A DNA stretch of 44,311 bases, taken from contig UQJV01000011.1 in NCBI GenBank assembly GCA_900541475.1, positions 1-44,311 of the forward strand, in the 5' to 3' direction. How positions within the stretch are numbered: the first letter of the stretch is position 1; each line of letters begins with the position of its first letter. A program made the translations under genes and the position numbers. The notes below the pieces were generated by a model. It saw nothing but the letters and a program-made list of their open reading frames with translations. It was not told the origin of the DNA and ran no database searches. Of the stretch, positions 1 to 8,601 are shown one piece after another. This DNA is from an uncultured Collinsella sp. Its GTDB lineage: Bacteria; Actinomycetota; Coriobacteriia; Coriobacteriales; Coriobacteriaceae.

Positions 1-83
1 CCGGAACATTCCGCAGGACGCAAAGAGGCTCCGCAGCGCGAAGCGCGATGCGGAGCCTCTTTGCATGTCCGAGGACGTTCCGG
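1..83. other. Long imperfect hairpin downstream of groEL
   Basis: Bases 20-35 pair perfectly with 49-64 (16 bp, rich in G and C), and the loop can pair internally (GCGC..GCGC). An outer 7-bp pair joins 1-7 (CCGGAAC) with 77-83 (GTTCCGG). It lies about 60 bases past the groEL stop on the minus strand, so it may end or stabilise the groESL transcript. No clear U-tract follows on the minus strand, so a classic intrinsic terminator is uncertain, and the left end is cut by the window edge. Confidence 0.5.
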
Positions 84-139
84 AGAGAAACCCCGTCACG
101 CCCCCGGATTCCCGGTGGGAGTTCTAGACCTTGTCGGCC

Positions 140-1777
140 TTAGTACATACCGCCGCCCTGCTGACCAGCGGTGGCAGCAGCGATGGCATCCTCAAGCTGA
201 GTGTTCTTGGGCACATCGGAGACGGTGGCCTCAGTGATGAGGATTAGGCTGGCGACAGAAGCAGCGTTCTGCAGGGTGACGCGGCTGACCTTGACGGGGT
301 CGAGGACGCCCATCTCGATCATGTCGCCCCACTCGCCGTTGGCAGAGTTGAGACCCTGGCCAGCAGGCAGCTCGGCAACCTTGTCGACCACGACAGCGCC
401 CTCAAAGCCAGCGTTCTTGGCGATGGTAGCGACCGGAGCGGTCAGAGCCTTCTTGACGATGTCGACGCCGATCTTCTCCTCGGGGTCGTCGATCTCGACA
501 GCGTCGAGCGCAGGAGCAGCGTCCATAAAGGCGACGCCGCCGCCAGCGACAATGCCCTCCTCGACAGCAGCGCGGGTAGCCTGCAGGGCGTCCTCGACGC
601 GATGCTTGATCTCCTTGAGCTCGGACTCGGTAGCAGCGCCGACCTTGATGACGGCAACGCCACCGGAGAGCTTGGCCAGGCGCTCCTGGAGCTTCTCACG
701 GTCGAAGTCAGAGGTGGTGTTCTCCATCTCACCCTTGATCTGAGCGATACGAGCGTCGATGGCCTCCTTGGAGCCAGCGCCGCCGACGACGACGGTGTTG
801 TCCTTGGAGATGGTGACGGACTTAGCGGTACCGAGCATATCGGCGGTGATGTCAGCGACCTTCACGCCCAGCTCGTCCAGAGCAGCCTGACCACCGGTGA
901 GGACAGCGATGTCCTCGAGGATGCGCTTGCGGCGGTCGCCGTAGCCCGGAGCCTTGACGGCGCAGACGTTGAGGGCGCCACGGATCTTGTTGAGGACCAG
1001 GGTAGGCAGGGCCTCGCCGTCGATGTCCTCAGCGATGATGAGCAGGCCACGGCCGGCGCGCTGGACAGCCTCGAGAACGGGCATGATGTCCTGGACGCTG
1101 GAGATCTTCTGGTCGGTGATGAGGATGTACGGATCCTTCATCACGGCCTCCATGCGGTCGTTGTCCGTGACGAAGTAAGCGGAGACGTAGCCCTTGTCGA
1201 ACTGCATGCCCTCGACGGTGTCGATGGTGATATCGAACGTCTGGGAATCCTCGACGGTGATGACGCCGTCCTTGCCCACGACCTCCATGGCCTCAGCGAT
1301 CTTCTCGCCGACCTCGGGGTCACCGGCGGAGATGGTACCGACGGAAGCAATCTGCTCCTTGGTCTCGACCGGCTTGGCCTGCTTCTTCATCTCGGCGACG
1401 GCGGCGTTGACGGCCTTGTCGATGCCGCGACGGATGGCCAGCGGGTTGGCGCCAGCGGCGACGTTGCGCAGGCCGTCGTTGACGATGGCCTGGGCGAGCA
1501 GGGTTGCGGTGGTGGTGCCGTCACCCACGGTGTCGTTGGTCTTGGTGGCAACCTCCTTCACCAGCTGGGCACCCATGTTCTCGATGTTGTCCTCGAGCTC
1601 AATCTCCTTGGCGACGGAAACGCCGTCGTTGGTGATGGTCGGAGCACCGAACGTGCGTTGCAGAGCGACATAGCGGCCCTTGGGGCCCATGGTGACGGTA
1701 ACGGCGTCGGCCAGAGTGTTGACGCCCTTGGCGAGCTTAGCGCGGGCATCGGTGTTGAACGTAATGTTCTTTGCCAT
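140..1777 (-). CDS. groEL: Chaperonin GroEL (60 kDa, Hsp60)
   Basis: A 545-residue protein matching the usual GroEL length. It forms the double-ring ATP-driven folding chamber in the cytoplasm together with GroES. The N-terminus (MAKNITFNTDARAKL), the ATP-site segment GDGTTTATLL near residue 86 and the Gly/Met C-terminal tail (GGGMY) are all present. The start ATG at 1777 is preceded by GGAGGAT at a normal distance. It follows groES with about 96 bases between them and no visible terminator, so the two are almost certainly one operon. The identity is not in doubt. Long open frames on the opposite strand here are shadows caused by strong codon bias. Confidence 0.98.
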   Translation of the reverse strand: MAKNITFNTDARAKLAKGVNTLADAVTVTMGPKGRYVALQRTFGAPTITNDGVSVAKEIELEDNIENMGAQLVKEVATKTNDTVGDGTTTATLLAQAIVNDGLRNVAAGANPLAIRRGIDKAVNAAVAEMKKQAKPVETKEQIASVGTISAGDPEVGEKIAEAMEVVGKDGVITVEDSQTFDITIDTVEGMQFDKGYVSAYFVTDNDRMEAVMKDPYILITDQKISSVQDIMPVLEAVQRAGRGLLIIAEDIDGEALPTLVLNKIRGALNVCAVKAPGYGDRRKRILEDIAVLTGGQAALDELGVKVADITADMLGTAKSVTISKDNTVVVGGAGSKEAIDARIAQIKGEMENTTSDFDREKLQERLAKLSGGVAVIKVGAATESELKEIKHRVEDALQATRAAVEEGIVAGGGVAFMDAAPALDAVEIDDPEEKIGVDIVKKALTAPVATIAKNAGFEGAVVVDKVAELPAGQGLNSANGEWGDMIEMGVLDPVKVSRVTLQNAASVASLILITEATVSDVPKNTQLEDAIAAATAGQQGGGMY

Positions 1778-1873
1778 GGTGGGTAATCCTCCAAAAGAAA
1801 TGTGACTCGCGTCGCCGCTTCCGAGTCCTATGCGGCGACCGCGTTCAAAGACGAATCAGAGAGCCTGGTGAGA

Positions 1874-2167
1874 CTAGGCCTCGACGACGGCGTAGATGTC
1901 GTCGGCGCGCATCAGCAGATACTTCTCGCCGTCGACCTTGACCTCGTTGCCACCGAACTTACCGTAGATGACAACGTCGCCAACCTTGACGTCCATGGGG
2001 ATGCGCTCACCCTTGTCGTTGACCTTGCCGGCGCCCACGGCAACGATGGTGCCGCGCTGCGGCTTCTCCTGAGCGTTGCTGGCGATATACAGACCAGAAG
2101 CGGTCTTCTGCTCGGCCTCGTCGGGCTTGACCAGAACACGATCTGCAAGCGGCTTCAAAGACGACAT
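1874..2167 (-). CDS. groES: Co-chaperonin GroES (10 kDa)
   Basis: A 97-residue protein of typical GroES length. It caps the GroEL ring and controls substrate release. PLADRVLVKPDEAEQKTASG at the N-terminus leads into the mobile loop that binds GroEL, followed by the GTIVAVGAG beta-strand and the conserved GDVVIYGKFGG segment. ATG at 2167 follows a strong GGAGGAG site (2172-2180). It is the first gene of the groES-groEL operon. I found neither a CIRCE element (TTAGCACTC-N9-GAGTGCTAA) nor an HspR-type HAIR element upstream, so how heat control works here is not visible. Confidence 0.97.
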   Translation of the reverse strand: MSSLKPLADRVLVKPDEAEQKTASGLYIASNAQEKPQRGTIVAVGAGKVNDKGERIPMDVKVGDVVIYGKFGGNEVKVDGEKYLLMRADDIYAVVEA

Positions 2168-2189
2168 GCTTGTCTCCTCCTTTTTGGGC

Positions 2190-2208
2190 CGCGTGGTTAT
2201 GCCACGCG
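2190..2208 (-). promoter_or_regulatory. Leader hairpin just upstream of the groES ribosome site
   Basis: CGCGTGG (2190-2196) and CCACGCG (2202-2208) form a perfect 7-bp stem with a 5-base loop in the groES leader, ending about 10 bases before the GGAGGAG site. It could stabilise the 5' end of the mRNA or tune translation. It does not itself pair with the ribosome site, so a thermosensor role is not supported by sequence alone. Confidence 0.5.
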
Positions 2209-2334
2209 AATTAACCCTTTTTGTTTGCGTACGCGTTGAATGGTACCCACGAATGGCGGGTTATACAACACAGAGTCAAAAAATCTTATTTTTTGGCACT
2301 TAGATTTTCTGAATGCCGGGGGATAACTTAGCGG

Positions 2335-2483
2335 TGGCTCCCGTGTGGCTCCGGAGGGGCGGGGCATAAGGTTTCCTGCTCGGGCAGTCCTGCTCGCACG
2401 AAGGCCACATTAAGTGGCCTTCGGCTCGTGCGGAACTCGCGATAAACCTTATGCCCCGCCCCTCCGGAGCCACACGGGAGCCA
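2335..2483. repeat. Perfect 40-bp inverted repeat with nested hairpin
   Basis: Bases 2335-2374 are the exact reverse complement of 2444-2483 (40 of 40). The 69-base interior holds a second stem, CGAAGGCCAC / GTGGCCTTCG around ATTAA (about 2399-2423). The whole segment can fold into one long cruciform or RNA hairpin. It lies in the 435-bp gap between groES and the amidohydrolase, with a separate terminator (2557-2585) already serving the latter. No open reading frame is credible here. It could be a structured RNA, a MITE-like element or a nucleoid or topology site. Confidence 0.85.
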
Positions 2484-2556
2484 GGTTAACTAATTCGGTC
2501 CCGGTATTCAAAAAAGTCGGTGCAGCAAAATGGCGATGCAGATGGTGCGAATAAGA

Positions 2557-2585
2557 AAGGGGCACGTTGCTGAAACGTGCCCCTT
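2557..2585 (-). terminator. Intrinsic terminator of the amidohydrolase gene
   Basis: AAGGGGCACGTT (2557-2568) and AACGTGCCCCTT (2574-2585) form a 12-bp stem with a 5-base loop. On the minus strand it is followed by a U-rich run (TTTCTTATT), about 18 bases past the stop codon. Confidence 0.85.
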
Positions 2586-2602
2586 ATGAGTGGGGTATGA
2601 GG

Positions 2603-4252
2603 CTAGCGCTCGTAGATTAAGTTACCTGCCAGATAGGTGGCCTGAACCTTGGTGGCTTGGAGCTCTTGGGGGTCAATGGTGAGTGGGTTTTGGTCCAAGA
2701 CTACCAGGTCGGCGTACTTGCCGGGCTCCAGGCTGCCGAGGTTTTGCTCGTCGCCCGCTGCATAGGCGCTGCCCAGGGTGTAGTTGCGCAGGGCTGTTGC
2801 CGCATCGATGCGCTCGCTCGGCAACCAGCCACCCTCGGGCCAGTGGCTTTTGGGGTCCTGGCGCGTGATGGCCGTGTAGAGCACGTTCATGCTGGTAACG
2901 GGCGTGATAGGGCTGTCAGTACCGAAGGCTTGGCGAATGCCGCGCTGCTTATAGGTCGCAAACGGCCACATGATGCGGCTACGCTCCAAGCCCAGATCGC
3001 GCTCCGGGCCACCCGGGTCGAGCGTGATGTGGCAAGGCTGGCTCGAGGCAATGACGTTGAGTTTGCGCAGGCGATCGATGTCCTCGGGCAGGAGGTTCTC
3101 CAGATGCTCGAGCGTGTTATGGCCGTGCTGGGGCAGGCCGTACAGGTCGGCGGCCTCCTCGAAGATATCCAGTGCGGCATGAATCGCACCGTCACCAATG
3201 ACGTGGATGCGCACGGTGTGGCCTCGCTCCGCGGCCGCCAGAACCAGCTTGCGCATGCGCTCAGCCGGGACCGTCAGACGGCCCTGGTCGCCCGGGAAGC
3301 GCGGATTGGTATAGGGCTCGGTGAGATATGCCGTGTGTTCGCTCGACACGCCGTCGAAGAACTGCTTAAAACCCGGCGCCGAAAGCAGTGCGTTGTTCGC
3401 GTAACGTACCTGCAGCTCTTCTAGACGCGACTGGTCATCCAGCAGCGTGGGGAACAGATGGGCACGAATGCCCAGCTTGCCGGCCGTCTGCAGTTTGTCG
3501 TAGACATCGTCGCGGATAAAATCGCAGCCCGGCATGGGCATGAGCGACATATCGCAGATCGAGGTAATACCCTGCTCGGCCATGCGCCTCATTTGATCGG
3601 CGTAAGCGCTTGCGATGCGATCTTCACCCAGCCACTCAAGGCAGCGCGGCAACAGCTGCATGGCAGCCGCTTCGTGCGCAATGCCCGTGAGCTCGCCGTT
3701 TGCGTCCTTGTCGTAGCTGCCGCCCGCCGGTGGCTCGCTGTCGCGTGTAACGCCAAGTGCCTCGAGTGCGCGGCTGTTGAGCCACAGCGTGTGGCCGTCA
3801 CCCGAATACATAACGCAGGGACGATCGGGGAATGCCGCATCGAGCGACGCCTTGGTAGGATGCTCGGGCGGGTCCCAACGGTAGTCGCGCCAACCCTGCG
3901 TCACAACCCAAGCGTCATCGGGCAGGTCCTGGGAAAACTCGAGCGCGTGCTGCACCAGCGCCGCCTCGGACGTGCCCATATCCATGAGCATATACGGCGA
4001 GGAGCCAACCGAGGTGTGGAAGAAGTGCAGATGCGCGTCGTGGAAACCGGGGCAGATAAACTGCTCGCCGTAGTCGATAACCAGCGTGGCGGCGGGAGCG
4101 GCGGCGATCACGTCATCGGGCGCACCGACTGCGACGATACGGTCGCCTGCGATGGCGATCGCCAACTCGCGGGCGGTATCGATGCCGTCTTGGGCGGTAA
4201 AAACGTTCTTGGAGCGGATGATCCGATCGATATGTTGCATGGGCATCCCCAT
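2603..4252 (-). CDS. Metal-dependent amidohydrolase (YtcJ-like, amidohydrolase 3 family)
   Basis: About 549 residues. The family hydrolyses C-N bonds of amides or cyclic substrates with a metal centre in a TIM-barrel; the substrate is unknown. Visible family marks are the HxH metal motif in FHDAHLHFFHTS, HVIGDGAIHAALD in the second half, FGTDSPITPVTSMNVLYTAI, and a C-terminal beta-sandwich closing with GKYADLVVLDQNPL. The frame stays open far upstream, but that part is antisense to the next gene. The natural starts are ATG 4252, 4246 or 4240, just before HIDRIIRSKNVF; none has an ideal ribosome site, so the start is uncertain by 4 residues. Divergent from the M20 gene, with about 156 bases between. 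Confidence 0.88.
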   Translation of the reverse strand: MGMPMQHIDRIIRSKNVFTAQDGIDTARELAIAIAGDRIVAVGAPDDVIAAAPAATLVIDYGEQFICPGFHDAHLHFFHTSVGSSPYMLMDMGTSEAALVQHALEFSQDLPDDAWVVTQGWRDYRWDPPEHPTKASLDAAFPDRPCVMYSGDGHTLWLNSRALEALGVTRDSEPPAGGSYDKDANGELTGIAHEAAAMQLLPRCLEWLGEDRIASAYADQMRRMAEQGITSICDMSLMPMPGCDFIRDDVYDKLQTAGKLGIRAHLFPTLLDDQSRLEELQVRYANNALLSAPGFKQFFDGVSSEHTAYLTEPYTNPRFPGDQGRLTVPAERMRKLVLAAAERGHTVRIHVIGDGAIHAALDIFEEAADLYGLPQHGHNTLEHLENLLPEDIDRLRKLNVIASSQPCHITLDPGGPERDLGLERSRIMWPFATYKQRGIRQAFGTDSPITPVTSMNVLYTAITRQDPKSHWPEGGWLPSERIDAATALRNYTLGSAYAAGDEQNLGSLEPGKYADLVVLDQNPLTIDPQELQATKVQATYLAGNLIYER

Positions 4253-4408
4253 CTCTGGCAGGAAATTCAACACCCCCGAGTGTACTCCCCTGCCCTTGCA
4301 ACAAAACCCCAAGCGGCAAACGGCAACTTTACCAGCCCTAGCGGCAGGTGGCATACTGGAGAGAGCCTGTACGATTTTGCGATCAACCCAGCAAGGAGCA
4401 AATCGACC

Positions 4409-5872
4409 ATGACGAAGACCAAGGCACAGCAGATTATGGCGGCAACCGAGGTTCGCGCGGCAGACGACGTCACCGCGGCCATCCAAGATATCGCCGCCGA
4501 GTTTGAGCCCTACATCATTAAGCAGCGCCGGCACTTCCATAAGCACCCGGAGCTGAGCCTCGTCGAAGAGCGTACGACTTCTGACATCGCCAACCAGCTC
4601 GACGCCATGAATATCCCCTACGAGCGCCCCCTTAAGACGGGCCTGGTGGCGACCCTTCGCGGCACCGCGCCCGACGCCTATCGCGAAGACGGCACGCCGC
4701 GCCGCCGCATCCTGCTGCGCGCGGATATCGATGCCCTGCCCGTCACCGAGCAGACCGGCGAGGAGTTCGCCAGCATCAACGAGGGCTGCATGCACGCCTG
4801 CGGCCACGACTGCCATATCGCCATGATGCTCGGCACGCTGCAGATCCTGCGTCATATGACTGACGACATCCACGGCGAGGTCCGCATCGTCTTCCAACCC
4901 AGCGAGGAAAACGGCCAGGGCGCCAAACTCATGATCGGCACGGGCGTGCTCGACGGCGTCGATGGCGCCTACGCCGCGCATATCTGGAGCGAGGTCGACG
5001 CCGGCACCGTAAGCTGCGAGCCTGGCCCGCGCATGGCCAATACCGACTGGTTCCGCATCGATGTCCGCGGTACCTCGTGCCATGGCGCTATGCCCCAGCG
5101 CGGCCACGACGCTGTCATGGTTGCCGCCGAGATCGTCAACGCCCTGCAGACCATCGTCTCGCGCGAAATCAGCCCCTACGAGCCGGCCGTCATCACCGTT
5201 GGCGAGTTGCATGGCGGCACCGCGCGCAACGTTATCGCCGGCACGGCCTACCTCGCCGGTACGGTGCGCACCTACGGAGATTCGACCCACGAGGAAATGC
5301 CGGAGCTTATGCGCCGCATCGTGGAGCATACCGCGGCCGCCTTGGGCGCCGAGGCAGAGCTCACCGACTACACCATCGCCAACTACAAGGTCGAAAACGA
5401 CGCGGGCTCGAGTGAGCGCTGCCGCCAGGCTGTAATCAAGTGCCTGGGCCCCACCGGTCAAGGTCATTACCGTGGCACGCTTTCGGGCGAGGATTTTTCG
5501 GAGTACCTGCGCCGCGTGCCGGGCGTGCTCGCCTTTGTAGGTACGCGCAACCCCAAGATTGGCGCCACGTACGCCCAACATTCTTGCTTCTACAAGATCG
5601 ACGAGACCGTGCTGGCAAAGGGCTCCATGGTGGCCGCCCAGTATGCTATCGACTTTTTGGCCGAGCCCACGCAAGAGGAGCTCGACGGCCCCGCGATTAC
5701 CGCGGTCGCCGAAACCAACCCCGATCTGGCCGCCAAGCTACGCTCTGCCAAGGTGACGACCGCCGAGGCTCGTGACGCCATCCATGATGCCCGCACGGCT
5801 CGCCATGCCGCAATCAAGGGCATCCACGAAGCTCGTGCCGCCGCTCGTCACGAGGAGAAGCACGGCGAGTAG
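4409..5872 (+). CDS. M20-family amidohydrolase (N-acyl-amino-acid / IAA-amide hydrolase-like)
   Basis: 487 residues, cytoplasmic, with a co-catalytic metal centre. MHACGHD (residues 128-134) carries the Cys/His ligands typical of the M20D branch. LLRADIDALP precedes it, and QPSEENGQGAK and SCHGAMPQRGHDA follow. Family members remove acyl or aminoacyl groups from amino acid conjugates or short peptides; the substrate is not predictable here. ATG 4409 is chosen because AAGGAG (4393-4398) sits at the right distance; a longer open frame upstream is antisense to the divergent gene. The last roughly 70 residues (after FLAEPTQEEL) are an unusual Ala/Arg/His/Glu-rich helical tail beyond the normal domain. 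A strong terminator follows. Confidence 0.9.
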   Translation: MTKTKAQQIMAATEVRAADDVTAAIQDIAAEFEPYIIKQRRHFHKHPELSLVEERTTSDIANQLDAMNIPYERPLKTGLVATLRGTAPDAYREDGTPRRRILLRADIDALPVTEQTGEEFASINEGCMHACGHDCHIAMMLGTLQILRHMTDDIHGEVRIVFQPSEENGQGAKLMIGTGVLDGVDGAYAAHIWSEVDAGTVSCEPGPRMANTDWFRIDVRGTSCHGAMPQRGHDAVMVAAEIVNALQTIVSREISPYEPAVITVGELHGGTARNVIAGTAYLAGTVRTYGDSTHEEMPELMRRIVEHTAAALGAEAELTDYTIANYKVENDAGSSERCRQAVIKCLGPTGQGHYRGTLSGEDFSEYLRRVPGVLAFVGTRNPKIGATYAQHSCFYKIDETVLAKGSMVAAQYAIDFLAEPTQEELDGPAITAVAETNPDLAAKLRSAKVTTAEARDAIHDARTARHAAIKGIHEARAAARHEEKHGE

Positions 5873-5909
5873 TCGTCACGCCCATCCATAACAGCCTGGC
5901 TAAAGCAAA

Positions 5910-5950
5910 GCGGGGGCGGACGTTCATCGACACGTCCGCCCCCGCTCATT
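5910..5950 (+). terminator. Terminator after the M20 gene
   Basis: GCGGGGGCGGACGT (5910-5923) pairs perfectly with 5932-5945 (14 bp, 8-base loop), followed by TCATTTAT. It lies between convergent genes, so it may also block read-through from the minus-strand gene ending at 6006. Confidence 0.85.
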
Positions 5951-6005
5951 TATCAAGCGCTATTTTTACCATTTCTACCCCGTCCCCAAATGGTAGGCGG
6001 CAGGT

Positions 6006-7262
6006 CTACTCGTCCTGAGGGTCCTCGTCGGAGCTTGACTCGGACGCCGGCTCAGGTGCAGGTGCCGGTTCAGGCTCAGGCACAGGTGCTGACTCAGGCT
6101 CAGGCACCTGCTCGGGTGCAGGCTCGGGTGCAGGCGCGGGTGCGACATCCGGAGCGCTGTAACCCGAAGGAGCGAACTTCTTCTCGAAGGGCAATACAAA
6201 AGTCAGGACGTCGTCCTTGTCCTCGTCGGCCCACTCACTTGCATAACGTGCAGCCCAATAGCCAACGGCACGGTGCTTGAGCATCTTGCCAAAGACCGTT
6301 AGAAATACGGTGACGAAAGCGACCAGCACCAGGAACAGCACGAGTGTGATGCCACCGCCGGTAACAATCGCCTCGATACCCGTAGGACGATAGTAGTAGC
6401 TATACATACCGACAGAGGCAATGGCGCCAAAGACGACCGTCAAGATCCATGTGACAACGTTGGCGACCAAGCCCGTCAAAAACTCGGGAAGGAACGAAGC
6501 GCAGAACAGCTTGGTCTTATTGTTCTTAAAGGCCGTCCAAACCTTATCGAGCGAAAACGCGCTCTCGACGCGACCGGTCACCGCAAAATGCATCACGGCA
6601 ATGTCGGCGAACATCTTAAAGAAGACCCCCAGGACCGCCGTGGCAATCATAGCCAGAACGAGCAAGCCAAGCGAGCCAAACAACGCAGCCTCGAGCGCAT
6701 AAGAGCCGTAACAAGAATACGAGCCCGCAGCGCCAATTACCACGCCCTCCACCAGCGAAAGCACTACACCGATCACGGGAATGGCAGCGATAACCTCGAG
6801 CACGACCGAGATAACGCTCGAAAAGACTCCGAGACCAAACGACGTGGAACGCATCAACGGACGCTCCATGCCGTCATCGATCTTAAGCGACAGATCGCGA
6901 CCCCACTCGATGCCAAAGCCCGAACCGCACACGCTCGCCACGTAGGCGACCAAAAAGCCGATGGCAGCTGCAATACCGCCGATAACGGGGATGAACAGCA
7001 CGAGTACCGACACGACACAGATAAGCGCCGGCAAAAAAGCAATTTGGCACACGCGCTGCAGCACGCCCGGAGTCTTGGTCATATCCTCAAACGCCTGAGC
7101 CACACAGCCCTTGAGCGCGTTCGTGGGAGGCTGAGGGACAAATTGCTGAGGCTGAGGCTGACCCTGAGGGGCGGAAGCTGCAGCACCAGCATTAGGGGCA
7201 CCGCACACGCCGCAGAACTTGTCGTTATCGCCCATAGGAGCGCCACACTGCGAACAGAACAT
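6006..7262 (-). CDS. Zinc-ribbon multi-pass membrane protein with Pro/Glu-rich tail
   Basis: 418 residues, function unknown. The N-terminus is a double-CxxC zinc ribbon (MFCSQCGAPMGDNDKFCGVCG). A linker rich in Gln, Pro and Ala is followed by about six to eight hydrophobic segments (for example ALICVVSVLVLFIPVIGGI and GITLVLFLVLVAFVTVFLTV). The last roughly 45 residues are a Pro-Ala-Glu-Pro repeat ending in acidic residues. ATG 7262 has GAAGGG nine bases upstream; an ATG three codons earlier sits too close to it. Similar zinc-ribbon/DUF membrane proteins are common and uncharacterised in Gram-positives. The tail is encoded by near-tandem DNA (about 6050-6145), which could vary in length between strains. 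Confidence 0.85.
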   Translation of the reverse strand: MFCSQCGAPMGDNDKFCGVCGAPNAGAAASAPQGQPQPQQFVPQPPTNALKGCVAQAFEDMTKTPGVLQRVCQIAFLPALICVVSVLVLFIPVIGGIAAAIGFLVAYVASVCGSGFGIEWGRDLSLKIDDGMERPLMRSTSFGLGVFSSVISVVLEVIAAIPVIGVVLSLVEGVVIGAAGSYSCYGSYALEAALFGSLGLLVLAMIATAVLGVFFKMFADIAVMHFAVTGRVESAFSLDKVWTAFKNNKTKLFCASFLPEFLTGLVANVVTWILTVVFGAIASVGMYSYYYRPTGIEAIVTGGGITLVLFLVLVAFVTVFLTVFGKMLKHRAVGYWAARYASEWADEDKDDVLTFVLPFEKKFAPSGYSAPDVAPAPAPEPAPEQVPEPESAPVPEPEPAPAPEPASESSSDEDPQDE

Positions 7263-7412
7263 CGAAATCATCCCTTCGTATCTAGAGCGAATCACCTGGA
7301 TCGCAAACGATGTCTCTGGCATCATTATCACCCAATGTGAGGACAAATACTCTTAGATGACGTATTTGCAACGCGCGAGGCGCTTTTCGATTGTTTGATG
7401 AGTGTGTCCGCG

Positions 7413-8435
7413 CTAGTTCGTGCCGCGGAAACCCTTGCCGACGATCTCGGAGCTGTCGACGATCGTGATAAAGGCACCCGGATCGACTTCGCGCGCATAG
7501 CGGCGCAGCTGCACGGCTTCGCGACGGCTCAGCACGCTCATGATTACCGTCACGCACTTGCCCGAGAAGGCACCGTAGCCGCGACTGATAGTCGCCGTAC
7601 GGTTGAGATGCTTGACGATAAACTCCTCGACCTTAAGGGGCTCGGAACAAATGACCGTGCAGACCTTACGAAGATGAATGCTCTCGATGGCCTTGTCGAC
7701 CACAAGCGTCTTGGCAAACAGGCCAAGTACGCAATACAGACCGACACGCGGGCCATACAAAAAGGCCGCGATGGCCACGATGCCGATATCGACCAACAGC
7801 AGTGCGCGGCCGATCTCGAGCGTCGTGCGGCGCTTGAGGATCATAGCGAGAATGTCCGTGCCGCCCGTCGAGGCGCCAATATCAAAGACGATGGCGCTGC
7901 CGAGCGCCGGCAGAATCACGGCAAAGCACAGGTCGAGCCACATATCGCCCGTCAGAGAGACATCGGTCGGAATGAAGAGCTCAAAAAGCGAAACATAAGC
8001 GGACAGCGCAAACGAGGCGAAGACGCTCCACAGGATTGCCTTGCGCTCCAAAAAGATAAAACCCAAGACGACGAGAACCGCGTTGATAATCCACATAAAG
8101 ACGCCGACGGGCAGGGTCGGGAACAGCGTGGACAGAATGACCGACACGCCCGAGGTGCCGCCAAAAGCAAAGTGATTAGGGGTTTTAAACGCAACGATGG
8201 CAAAGGCCGTAAGAATCAGGCCCAGATTGAGCTCGGCGAAAAAGCGCGGGAAGTCCGGCTCCTGACTACGCTTTTGGCCGGCACGCTCGCCGCGCTCGAT
8301 ATCGGCGCGATCAACCACGCGCTCCATCGGCACCACGGGAGGACGATGCACCTCCTCGGCAGCTCGCGATGCCGCCTCTGCCGCGGCAGTCTCAATCGCC
8401 CATGCCTGGCTTTCTGTTTCGCGCTCGTCAGCCAT
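7413..8435 (-). CDS. YitT-family membrane protein (DUF161 with DUF2179)
   Basis: 340 residues. An N-terminal charged stretch of about 60 residues precedes several membrane segments carrying the YitT hallmark GGTSGVSVIL and its internal echo GASTGGTDILAMIL. The C-terminal DUF2179 domain is soluble (HLRKVCTVICSEPLKVEEF to AFITIVDSSEIVGKGFRG). Family members are inner-membrane proteins of unknown transport role. ATG 8435 follows GAGGGG at good spacing. The long N-terminal extension before the first membrane helix, rich in Ala and Arg/Glu, is longer than usual for the family. Monocistronic by layout. Confidence 0.9.
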   Translation of the reverse strand: MADERETESQAWAIETAAAEAASRAAEEVHRPPVVPMERVVDRADIERGERAGQKRSQEPDFPRFFAELNLGLILTAFAIVAFKTPNHFAFGGTSGVSVILSTLFPTLPVGVFMWIINAVLVVLGFIFLERKAILWSVFASFALSAYVSLFELFIPTDVSLTGDMWLDLCFAVILPALGSAIVFDIGASTGGTDILAMILKRRTTLEIGRALLLVDIGIVAIAAFLYGPRVGLYCVLGLFAKTLVVDKAIESIHLRKVCTVICSEPLKVEEFIVKHLNRTATISRGYGAFSGKCVTVIMSVLSRREAVQLRRYAREVDPGAFITIVDSSEIVGKGFRGTN

Positions 8436-8549
8436 TACGGCAACCCCTCGTTAACAATTTGGAAACAATGCGCCCATTAGGGTAACGCGGAACGCGACGA
8501 TTGCAACCCCTCATTTGATGAGCGGCATGCCTACATCGGGGACATATAA

Positions 8550-8589
8550 AAACGGCCGGTCGCGCTTTTGCGTGCGCGGCCGGCCGTTT
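8550..8589 (-). terminator. Terminator of the Asp23 operon
   Basis: AAACGGCCGGTCGCGC (8550-8565) pairs with 8574-8589 over 16 positions with one G-T wobble. On the minus strand the stem runs into TTTTTATATG, a good U-tract. It lies about 50 bases past the end of the Asp23 gene, with a hairpin repeat (8602-8640) between. Confidence 0.85.
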
Positions 8590-8601
8590 AACGTTTTCGC
8601 A

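Noticed and set aside
602..1786. 394-codon open frame on the plus strand opposite groEL
   Set aside because: Antisense shadow of a highly biased real gene; low-complexity Leu/Asp/Gly/Val-rich translation and no ribosome site.
3458..4408. N-terminal extension of the M20 gene (plus strand)
   Set aside because: Antisense to the amidohydrolase; the good ribosome site AAGGAG precedes ATG 4409.
4253..5674. N-terminal extension of the amidohydrolase (minus strand)
   Set aside because: It is fully antisense to the M20 gene, has no family similarity, and natural starts exist at 4240-4252.
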